From contig OW285235.1 in the NCBI GenBank assembly GCA_935421215.2, positions 28,760,857-28,824,856 of the forward strand: a DNA stretch of 64,000 nucleotides, read 5' to 3'. Positions within the stretch are counted from its first letter, which is position 1. Every line of letters starts with the position of its first letter. Origin of the DNA: Melolontha melolontha (taxonomy: Eukaryota > Arthropoda > Insecta > Coleoptera > Scarabaeidae). This document shows, one piece after another, positions 54,280 through 64,000 of this stretch. The notes beneath the pieces are model-generated. The model had not been told where the DNA came from. It saw only the letters and a program-made list of their open reading frames with translations, and ran no database searches. The position numbers and the translations under genes were made by a program.

Positions 54280-55260
54280 TACAGGGTGTAAATAAAATTC
54301 GTCGACGTTCGGTAATATATACTAGGAACGTAAGACAGCAATTCTTAAAAAAAAAAATTGTATCGATACTTAGGAAATTTAGGAACACAAAGTTTTGAAA
54401 TACGATCCTGTATTCAAATTAAATCTGAATAAATATAAATTTTATGTTTGTATGTTGTCGATTCAACAAACAAAGTTCACCAAAAAATCCCCTTCGCATT
54501 TCAGTAACGTAATACATGTTTGGGTGAAAAGTTTATGTGAATGAATACATGTTGTATTCATTCATTTCCTAGATATAAATCTTTTTATGCATCATCTGCT
54601 CTATTGCTATTTATAAGTAGGTGAATGGCCTGACCTTAATATTCTAAGAAAAAGAAAAAATATCAAATGTTTTTAAATGTCTTATCATTAAATTCACGGC
54701 GATAAATAATAAATTACATTTGTAATTTTTAATTGAATGTTCATATTTTTTTCTGTGCTCTAATTGCCTCTTTTTTAATAACTATTTTTTTTCCCTAAAA
54801 CGGCAGATTTGTGTGAAATTGGTGGAAAGCTTGCAGGAGATGTGGCTGCCATTGGCATAAATACAAGCTTCTAACCGATCGGCAAACTTTCGAACTACAC
54901 GGTTTAACACGGCTCGATCTTCACGGATATGGGCCGCAGCTTGAAAAGTACGTTGCCGAATATCGTCTTTTATGGCCACGGCCTTCATAACTTGGATGCA
55001 ATGTACCGCCATCTCTCAATTTATACACGATTTGTAAAATTAAATCATTTGATGGACATCATCGGTTCGTGTTCGAAAAGCGCCCTTCATAAGTATGTCT
55101 AGTAGCTCTAATATTTCCACCTGTTTCACCATATAGCAAGTCGATATCCATTAATTCGTGATTTGAATTAGCCATACTTCACGGAAGTTGATAGCAGAAT
55201 GACTTCCGATTTACATTATGCATCATCGCATCTACAACTCTCTTTCGTTTACACCCTGTA
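54280..55260 (-). mobile_element. deleted mariner-type element with TIRs and TA duplication
   Basis: The ends CAGGGTGTAAATAAAA (from 54,282) and CAGGGTGTAAACGAAA (right, inverted, to 55,258) are flanked by TA. At about 980 bp it keeps only the N- and C-terminal parts of its transposase. Confidence 0.8.
54782..55172 (-). pseudogene. N- and C-terminal remnants of a DUF4817-type transposase
   Basis: The minus strand opens with MANSNHELMDIDLLYGETGG and ATRHTYEGRFSNTNR, the family N-terminus. It then jumps to the C-terminal part, DIRQRTFQAAAHIREDRAVL and RFADRLEACIYANGSHI-type sequence. The catalytic centre is deleted. ATG at 55,010-55,012 heads a 76-codon frame of the C-terminal part only. Confidence 0.65.
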
Positions 55261-57815
55261 TATATTTTTTTTTGTTGTTTCAATATTAGTTCTAATTATC
55301 TTTTCTTTAGTATTTTTATACATATTGCAGTGAATTGTGATGTTGATTGCTTATTTAACTTTAGATCACAATACACAGTAGCTTGCCCTGCTATACTCTA
55401 GTCGAATACGCCTTCCTGGAGCTCTTCAATCTTCAGAGTTTACCCTCATAGGGTACGTGAAAAAAATTAAAACAAAAGGTATTAGGAAAACAAACAAAAA
55501 TTTTTCCCGCAAATTTTTTACTCCCATAAAAAGAAAAAAAAAAGAAAAATTTAAACTTTACAAAGTATAAAGTTGTATTGAAACATCTATCAAGTGAGGA
55601 AAACTTGTGTATAATATGACTGCTACACTAGACTAAAAATCTCACAAAGATTGACCGCTAGCAAAATTACAACTTAAATATTTAGAAAAAACTATCAGAT
55701 ATAAACAATTACGTTATCCCAATATCAAACGTCAAATAGAAAACTATCTATATTCACACGCAAACTAAATTTTAAATCATGCGCACATTAACATGATACA
55801 AACCAATTTTCCCACCTTCTATCCTTCTAGAACATTTTATTTGAAAAAAATACACTCCAAAAAAAATCTGATAACTTTTCTTAATATTTCTCTGATTACA
55901 AAATATATTTTTATAAACTAAAATTAATGATTTTACTGAGCTCAACAATGTTATAGAATTATTTCTAATTACATAAATATATTAACAGAAATATACATAC
56001 ATTAATTAATGTATACGTCACTTCACAAAAAATTGAGAGACTACAGATAGGTCATTTGAATCAAAATTACAAGTATAAAAGACTCGTAATAAATCGAGAA
56101 TTACTTTTAAACACATCAATATCACCACACTCACAATAAACCCGACTTTATTTCAAAAATATCTGAATAAAAAAGGAAGTCTATTCAGCGATAAAAACTT
56201 CAACCTATCTGTACCATGACAAGTGAGTCTCTAACTCTTCTCCCTCCGGAAATAAAAAATATCAGCATATCTAACATAAAATCAAAAGAACAACTACCAC
56301 TATAACTTCCAAAGTGGCGGGAACTGCAAACATCACTGACTCGAACGTTCTACAGTCCTGGACCAAAATACACATTATAATAAATTTTTACCTAAAATAT
56401 CAAATCTTAATAATTATCTCTCTGGAATAAAATGTACATAAATATATAGTCTTTTATAGTTTCTTTCAAATTCTTTCTTCAGGGAAAAATCCATTGCAAT
56501 ATGTATGTATATTCTGTAGTTTGATTTGTTATTGGTTTAAAAATTCGTTGGACAATAAAGCTATTATTAATAGTATTTATGGCTCAACTGTGTATATCAG
56601 AAGAGCCATTACAAACTTCGAGGCATTTAAGTTTGTAATTTCTTTTTTAATTAGATTTATATTCTCAGATAAATGACCTCTTATATTTGTTAATCAGACT
56701 GTATTAAAGTTATTTCCAAATAGTCACATTGTAAATCCACACACTTAGATTTAATGTGGTTAATTTCTCCTTTCCAAGAAAAAATAATTAATTATTCGAT
56801 ATCAATGTCAACATAGCAATATGCATAATGCATATTATTGACTCACGACGAAGAACTACACACATACCAACCGTATTAATATCATCTATATATGTATGTA
56901 GCAGACCAGAAGCTAAATAATAATTCAAGATTGTCCCGATAAAATGGGTACAATCTAAAAATTCAATCATGTCGAAGTCAATTACCCATGTGACAAGCGG
57001 ACCTACATCGAACGACATTACCGGCAGTAAGCTAATAGAATTTTATATATGCACGCTTGATTTGTAGTTAGTACCAGGATAAGTATCCACTAGGAACGCC
57101 ACATAGATGGATCTATTTCAAATTGACAATTGTCAACGATTGTCTTTTTTCATTGTTGCCTCCAATCATTATGATGATCCGTTGACTGATTGATATGTCA
57201 TGTATGATTAGGGCCGTCGTGATTGCGAAATCGAAAAGATGAGAAAAAGTTACTGTGAATGATTTAGCATTTCTGATTTACAATTCCTATTAGGATACAT
57301 TCTTGAATACATGAATTATAAAAGAGAAATCAAACTAAATGTATACGATACATTTTTATACATGGCTTTTTTCATACGGTAAGTATTTGTCTTATTTTAT
57401 AGTCTTATTACCGAACTAATAATACATAATTTTAATAAAAAATATTTGATATTATTAAATATAATACTAACATTAATATTTTGGTTTAAACCTTTGCTTC
57501 GATCTATAATAATAGTTATAATAGTTATATACATATATATAATAGTTATAATAGTTAGGAATGTAATCTAGTAATGAAACGATTATCATTTAACGGTTAC
57601 GATTACGATTATCGCAAAATTTTGTATATTTTAAATAAAATATATTTTAAAATTAAGGAAATGTGTATTAAAGTTGTTAAAATCAAAATGTTATAAATAT
57701 TAATAATCAAAATTTAAATATCGCAAATTCTTATTCAGAAAACACAGTATTCTGCAGTCATTCTGTTTCTTTTATCGGTCCCCGGGAGTAGGAAACAACT
57801 TCTCCGATGCAACAC
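55261..57815. other. non-coding, AT-rich
   Basis: No gene recognised. ATAGTTATA repeats occur at about 57,510-57,560. Confidence 0.45.
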
Positions 57816-60038
57816 TATAGTCTATTTTTAAAGTAGAGAGACGAATTTCTGAACGTACGCCTGGCCCAAAGTACATGCACGAAAATCTTGAAAACAATTT
57901 GTACGCGGCAAAATTCAAATAATTTTTGCATTTGTGACACGCATATATTAAGTATAGACCTATGCAGAAATCAACCACAGGAATTTATCTAGGATGACAG
58001 AAGAGGAAAGAAATTAAGTAAATATTAGAAAGTGTAAACGGAGAATAGATAAGATACATAACATTTATTTATTATAATACAAAATATACATTAATAATAC
58101 ATTTATTGTAAACTTACTGGTTCAGCAAAAATTACATTCAAATATTTATTTACAGAAATGCAAATCTAATAAAAATATTTATCATAAACTTATGAGCTGC
58201 TCATTACTATTAGAAGTAAATTAATATATCTCAAAATTATGATGATGATATCGAACTGCAATCAAAATCTTCACTGTCACTCACTTCAACTTGTCACTTC
58301 AACTCTAATGATGAATGGTTCTACTACTTCGTCAATTATTGCATCAAGATCTTTCATACGGGATTCTTCTTTTATAACATGGTTTATGCATTTTAGCCAA
58401 GTAGTAGCTGTTACATTTCCCAAGGCGTCAAGTAATAATTGTCTCACTTCAGATAATTTAAAGGTTTTGTTTTTGGCAGCCACTTTATTCTTTATTTGGG
58501 CCCAAACAAGCTCGATAGGGTTCAGTTCGCAGTGGTAAGGAGGTAATCGTAACACAGTTTTATTTTGTGATTTTGCTAGTTCATCAATAACATAGGAATT
58601 CTAAATATTCTTATGAATTTTAACCAAGCTTAACAGTTCAGCTCTGACCATATCCTCATCATATTGTATTTCCTTACTTGTTAGCCAATTTTGAATATCC
58701 ACCTTTCTCCATGATGATGATGGTGGCTTTTCTATTTTACGACTATGATATGATGCATTATCTATAACTATAACAGCATTGTCAGGTAAATAGTTTAATA
58801 TTCGAGAGAACCATTCTTCAAAAACAGTGGCATTGATTTCATCGTGGTAATCAGTGGTTTTCTTTCCTTCAAATAATAAGCCATCTTTTGCAAAGCCATT
58901 ACAACTTCCAATGTGCAACAAAATAAGACGACGTCCCTTTCCTGCTGGATTTTTTAATCCAGTTGTAAGCCCTTCGATAAAGGCTTGTCTACGACTGTGA
59001 ATACTTGTGTCAGTCCACACTTTCTGTACTGTATGACCCTCATTCACCCAGGTTTCATCCAAATAGAAAATTGATCTGTCCTGAGCTCTATATTGTGAAA
59101 TATCTCTGATATATTGTCGCCTCCATCTTACAATATCATCTCTTTAGGTCAAAATACTATTTCTGCTCCTTTTTAAGTATATAGAGGACATAGCACAATT
59201 ATATACATGTATTTCTATATAATAAATATTTCTTACTTAAAATTGATTTGCTTTATTAGCAAATACAATGTTGATCGACTCATGTTTGGCAAATCTTCGT
59301 CATTTTTTACTTGCACCAGCACCTTATCTAATGTCGGAGGTTCATTTTGTCGAAACATATTGTGAACTATTTGGCGTATAGCAGTTTTCACTGTCTCATC
59401 AAAGGATTTCAGTAAAGAAGGCCTACCACTAATCTTTTTAGGATCTGCACATTTTCCAGAGGCTTTATACTCCTTAACCACACGATACACTGTTGCTCTT
59501 GAAATTCCTGTAAGCATACTCTGTAAAATATAGATCATATGTAATAAATTGTATTCACTTACGTCAGAAATTTGTTTTATCATGTCAAGTTTCTTGATAT
59601 TGTGTATCGGCTATAATTTTCTTGTAAGCATTGATCAGGGTCTGCTTTTCGGTACTACGCAAATGATTCGTATTTTCACGCTTTTTCAGAGGAGAACAGG
59701 CATGTTCACGGCCAGCGGCACTTGTAATTGGTTGTGCATCCATATTGGAAACCAACTACAAAACTCTTTTAATTGTATTTATTTCAATATATTGCATATA
59801 AATTACTTACGAGTGTATCTGATAACTATTACTGTCGAACTCCGAAAAGAACTGGTAAAGTATATAATGAAATAACGGAGAAATAATAGAAACAAGGCTT
59901 AATTATAAACAATGTCAGTTGATCAGAATCTGAGCAAGATTTGTACGGTGTCATTTGGCCTTGCTTTCAACCAATTAGATTTCACTGTCAAAGTGGTCTG
60001 TTCAGAAATTCATCTCTCTACTTTAAAAATAGAGTATA
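57816..60038 (-). mobile_element. Tc1/mariner-superfamily element with TIRs
   Basis: TATAGTCTATTTTTAAAGTA with GAGAGACGAATTTCTGAAC at 57,816-57,854 returns inverted at 59,999-60,038 (ending TATA) with two changes in about 40. TA on both sides fits a Tc1/mariner target. It encloses one transposase gene in the opposite orientation. Confidence 0.85.
58286..59745 (-). pseudogene. DDE transposase (Tc1/mariner superfamily), spliced, several stops
   Basis: A 5' exon starts MDAQPITSAAGREHA near 59,743. A helix-turn-helix part follows (GISRATVYRVVKEYKASGKC, RPSLLKSFDETV), then the catalytic domain with FYLDETWVNEGH (first Asp), VIVIDNASYHSRK (second Asp) and LRLPPYHCELNPIELVWAQI (Glu). Two likely introns have GTAAG donors (near 59,560 and 59,240). 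Damage is a frame change near 59,590, a TAA at about 59,145 and a TAG near 58,600. A truncated relative lies at 36,806-37,530. Confidence 0.8.
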
Positions 60039-61270
60039 GATAGTTTTAAACACAAATATTTTTTTGCGATTTCTCTCAAAACAGGGTATTGTGTGGCAGT
60101 TTTCCAAAACCGAAAAATGTCGGCATCTTGCAGTAGATTGGGTGATTTGATATTTGAATCTACTTATTCTTTGACTGGATTGAAATTTAAAAAAAAAACA
60201 AGAAGTAAAAATTTTGGAAACGGAAATGTATAGGGCTTATTTTGCCTTCTGCAGGGCTGAGGCCTGCCTAAAAGTACGAGTTTTAAATCTCCGGTCCAGA
60301 GCTGTGGCTATTACACAAGTCATGTTTTGCTCAATATCTCCAAAACTCCTTTCAACGCCTTTTATAATGCCAGAGCAACGTCTTTTACACACGCACATGT
60401 TGCTTCTTCATTCTGACCTTTTTGCAAAAGTCGAAACATACCAATTACTTCGGACAATATCACAGTATCTTTTCTTAGTTCGTTTGTGTTGTCTTCAAAA
60501 ACTGATAGTAATTTTGTGATTTCCTCGATTATTTTCCATTACTGAGTTCTTATGACGTAGTTACAATTAGTTTTATAATAATTGGCGGACCCATTCGAAT
60601 ATTCTAGGAGTTCTCCGAATTTCTCCACAACAATTAGTGATTCGTTACCTGAGTTAGATGTATCCAAACATTGAACCACACTGTCTTATCTATCTTCCAT
60701 TATAATATTATAAAAAATGTGCAGAAGCTACGTCCTGTATAAACCATATGTTTAATCTGTTAAAAAATGACATGTCTTCCAAAGAAATTTATTTCATTAA
60801 AAATCCAAACAAACTTATCCCCCTGAACGATTATGAAGAAATATTGAACCAATTAAATAGTCTCCAAAAATAACGAACCAAACATTTATAGTTTGTTTCA
60901 AAAATAGGAGTAATTTAAATTAACCGCAAAAAATGATGCATTTTGACTAGCTTCTAAACAACTCCCATTACAAACTATAAATCACCATAGCGAAAGTTTC
61001 CATGATGCAATAACCTCTAATATAACGAGTGATCAAATAAATTAGGAGTTGAAGTAAGTTGTGCATGAGGAAACGGCTTTTTCTAACTTAAGCATTTCTA
61101 ATATCAACATACATGAATACATATTTGTCAATGTTAATATTTGACATTTGATTGTCAACGCTGACATTTCACATAACTTTAAACGTATTTCAGCGTTTGT
61201 AAAATTAAAATAATTTTTTGATTTAGTTATGTAACTTTGAAATGGTTATCACAAAAAATCATAGAATTTT
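60039..61270. other. non-coding with weak transposase-like traces
   Basis: A 101-codon plus frame at 60,214 and a stretch near 60,740-60,870 (HMFNLLKNDMSSKEIYFIKN) are suggestive but not assignable. No clear repeat ends. Confidence 0.3.
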
Positions 61271-61620
61271 TATAATTGAATCATATTTTCGAAATGAACG
61301 GAAAATTGACGGCGAGCGGCAGTACTCCCGTTAACGATTGTTTGGTGGAATTTCAACTTAAATTTCCGATTCTGCTTTTCAACTCCAACGAATTTCAACA
61401 CACTCTTCGACGCTGCATTAATCTCTTTAGAGGGACGGGTAGTGTGGAGCGTAAATAAGGAAGTGGTCGACCAAAAAAACGTACACGAGAAGTAATTGTG
61501 TATATATTGTGCAGATTATTAATAGAGACCGGACACAAGGGGTTGAAATGCCGTCGTCATTACGACGGACGAATTCATCGACAATTGCGAAGTTTCTTGT
61601 CGAATATTTACAGTTAAATT
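61230..61620 (+). pseudogene. N-terminal fragment of a DUF4817-type transposase
   Basis: IESYFRNERKIDGE in one frame and NDCLVEFQLKFPILLFNSNE with FQHTLRRCINLFRGTG and RGSGRPKKRT-type words in another match the 50,280-51,020 remnant (YFRSGNKIDG, VEFKVEFPHF, KKRTPQVV). It ends after the helix-turn-helix region. Confidence 0.6.
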
Positions 61621-61916
61621 TCTGTTTTCCTGAGCGTAGATAGAAGCTGGGTTTTTATAATTTATATTATTTATTAGTTTATATTTCGTAAGATAAATAA
61701 AGTGCTGTGAGTTAGTTTCTTGTTTTCATAGTTTTAACTGTTAATTACATCGTAATTTTTGTGATAGATCCTGTTTAATATCGTTTGATTGAATCTACTT
61801 CTCCCAATTATTTCGACGTAAGTGTGCATTGAATTTCGTTCAGTTTCAATAACTTACGCATACATTTTTAGTTTTCATTTATTTAGATCTAGAGCATTGT
61901 TTAAGTTACTTTTTCA

Positions 61917-62321
61917 GATATGATAATTTTAACGAAGAACTCTGTGAAACTTTTATGGCGGCTAATATTTCCATTAAATAAACTTAACAATCCCACTTTA
62001 AAAATATTTCTCCAAAAATATACTGGTCGAAATGTTCCTGATGAATCCACCTTACGCAAATATTATGTTTGTAAGTGCTCCACGAAAGCGGTAGAACGTA
62101 TTAGAAGCCATCTTTCAAATCAGTACCTATGGATAAGTGCCGACGAAACTGTCGATATAAACTACTCAAAAATGAATAGGGAATTAGATCTTTTTTTAAC
62201 AGATCTAATTAATTCGATTAAATTTAACGTATTTTCTCAAACAATAGATAAATTAGAAGGCCCACAGTCGTTTGTGGACATTTTATTTGGTAAATGTCTT
62301 TTCTGTGTGATAAAATATTGA
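61917..62321 (+). pseudogene. hAT-type (CGGBP1-like) transposase fragment
   Basis: FNEELCETFMAANI in one frame continues as LNKLNNPTLKIFLQKYTGRN, VPDESTLRKYYV and YLWISADETVD in another. I recall this pattern in insect hAT transposases related to CGG-repeat-binding proteins. The fragment covers the first catalytic region only and ends at 62,321. Confidence 0.6.
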
Positions 62322-62363
62322 ATCTTGTATTTTAACCTTAAATTAATTTAGAATACAAAATTA

Positions 62364-62558
62364 ACGAGCGGTCAAGATAATTCGTAATCGAGTCATTCAT
62401 GAATTTAAGTCCGTATGTCTTTTCCGATTGTAATCGTCGCATAGTTATATATTCGACTGACATTTTACTTGACGTTTGTAATGTAAGTGCAGTTCAAGCA
62501 ACGACATACAATTTCGGATCCATGAATGACTTGATTACAAATTATCTTGATCGCTCGT
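62364..62558. mobile_element. 195 bp MITE with TA duplication
   Basis: ACGAGCGGTCAAGATAATTC at the left matches ACGAGCGATCAAGATAATTT inverted at the right; the arms extend through GTCATTCATG for about 50 bases. TA lies on both sides (62,362-62,363 and 62,559-62,560). There is no coding capacity; it is probably a Tc1/mariner-type MITE. Confidence 0.8.
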
Positions 62559-62620
62559 TATAAAAATCGCATTTTTTTGACATGAATTATTCATTTTAAA
62601 CGTCATTTCATATTTTCACG

Positions 62621-63551
62621 ATGCCAAGACGTCATTTAAATAAAGAAACTTTTGATTTAATTGCGTTATTGCATCAGCGAGGGCAATCTGGAGCAAAAAT
62701 TGCCGCAATTTTTAATGTGTCTCCAAGTGTTGTTAGTAGGGCTCTAACAAGATTCCAACAGGTAGGATCTGCAAGGAGAAGACCCGGTAGTAGATCTGAG
62801 AGGAAAACAAATCAGAGACAAGACCGCTACATACGAATTCAGACAAGGATGAATCCGTTTAGAAGTGCTGCTTGTTTGCAACACCGTTACGTGCCGCCAC
62901 TGGAGTTAGAGTTTCGGATCAAACCATCAGAAGCCGTCTGAGGGAAATGAATCTTCATAGCTGCAGGCCTGTGAGACGCCCAAAATTAACTAATGCTAAT
63001 AGAATGGCTAGAAGAACTTGGGTTAACCAACGACTAGCAGAAAATTTTCAATGGGAGCATGGTTTATACACCGATGAATCCAGATTCTGCTTATTTAGTG
63101 ATAGTTATAGACGCGAGTTTACAAAAGCTGTGGTGCCTTTTGGCGGCGGTGGTATCATGGTGTGGGCGGGCATTAGTTTGAATGGACGTACGAAACTCCA
63201 TCTCTTTGAAAACAATGTCAATGGACACATATACAGTGATGACATTATTCAGCAATATGTGGCCGACTTTCGTGAGGCTGTGGATGAAAACATGGTTTTT
63301 ATTGATGATAATGCAAGACCTCATCGTGCACAAATTGTAATGCAAGCAATAAATGACCTCCATATTAACCATCTACCTTTACCACCAACGTCTTGAATCC
63401 AATTGAGCACATTTGGGACAGACTTCAAGAACAGCTCAACGAACATAATCCACCCCCAGTTAACGTGCAACACTTGCGGGAAATTTTACCGCTGTGTTGG
63501 AGAAGAGTGTCACAAGAACACATTAATAATTGCATTATGAGTATGCTCTGA
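62621..63551 (+). pseudogene. Tc1-like transposase with two frameshifts
   Basis: It starts MPRRHLNKETFDLIALLHQR (ATG 62,621) with a paired-type helix-turn-helix. After a shift near 62,870 it reads VSDQTIRSRLREMNL, LYTDESRFCLFSDSYRREF (first Asp), GGIMVWAGISLNGRTKL and VFIDDNARPHRAQIV (second Asp). After a second break near 63,395 it reads LNPIEHIWDRLQEQL (Glu) and ends CIMSML at TGA 63,551. Only two lesions are visible, so it is fairly young. I could not identify its terminal repeats. Confidence 0.8.
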
Positions 63552-64000
63552 AGATGTACAGCTGTGAGAGATGTCCGTGGCCATTATACACGATTTTAGA
63601 ATTAATTGTTACAGAAAAATGTTTATTTTAGCTATTGTTAAAAATGTTGCTTATTTCATTTTTGATCATTTCTTAGTAATCTAAGGATTTTTCTGAATAA
63701 ATATACTTGAAAATTTTAAATTGTAGTGTACAATTATGTATCTAATATAATACACTACAAATATTTACCCATACTATCTAAAAAATACAAAAAAGTAAAA
63801 ATTTCTTATTCATTTTTGAGTAGTTTATTAGGACGCTGTGTGGTAAATGTTGTAGCTGGTGTAGTATATCCAACTATTCCATATAACGCATATGTAATAG
63901 CAACATAAGTTATAAATACAGTTGATGCGGCAACAGTTACTAGAACCATTAACGAGAATATTCAAAAAATACTTCATTCGGTCGACAGGTACAAAGAAAA
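63552..64000. other. non-coding
   Basis: AT-rich sequence. The small frame at 63,726-63,908 has no recognisable product. Confidence 0.4.

Noticed and set aside
60214..60519. 101-codon plus frame
   Set aside because: No recognisable domain; weak hints of a decayed transposase on the other strand make a host gene unlikely.

Overview
The window looks like a repeat-dominated stretch of an animal, most likely insect, nuclear genome. It is AT-rich, has long AT microsatellites and introns with GT/AG borders, and is packed with transposon families typical of arthropods: piggyBac, several Tc1/mariner types, FLYWCH-MULE, hAT, Tigger/pogo, Penelope-like and BEL/Pao. I see no bacterial gene organisation, no rRNA and no convincing tRNA gene. 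Ordinary host coding sequence is nearly absent; the best candidate is one open exon at the left edge.

Region by region. Bases 1-2900 hold an unidentified spliced minus-strand coding exon (1-795) and, upstream of it, two similar candidate first exons that each end ATG|GTGAGT, plus a 151 bp tandem duplication. Bases 2913-8600 hold a compact, intron-less, same-strand cluster: two unknown proteins, a Gly/Ala-rich protein with a GSGLY-KPYKSGCG repeat, an adenain-like cysteine protease, a probable penton protein, a 54-residue basic protein, a probable double-jelly-roll major capsid protein, a protein with nuclease-like motifs, and a Cys-rich protein. This is the virion-building module of a Polinton/adintovirus-like element. 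No DNA polymerase B, integrase or packaging ATPase is visible. A hexamer array and a hairpin repeat mark its right side.

Bases 10,100-63,600 are a graveyard with a few fresh elements. Old ones include Tigger, Tc1, MULE, hAT, Penelope-like, BEL/Pao and DUF4817-type mariner copies, several nested inside each other. Apparently intact ones are a two-exon piggyBac (42,426-44,845, 607 aa) and a DD41D mariner (47,784-49,708, 353 aa). A second piggyBac (20,131-22,795) carries one visible break. MITEs, a tRNA-derived SINE family and long inverted repeats fill the gaps.

A recurring signal is hammerhead-ribozyme architecture: one with the canonical conserved core in an inverted repeat (52,368-52,413), a pair in a tandem array at 33,852-34,775 with a compensatory stem change, and decayed versions at Penelope-like 3' ends and in the 47.4 kb palindrome. 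The capsid module and the ribozyme-bearing repeats are the two parts most worth following up. All calls come from reading the sequence and remembered family features; no search was run.
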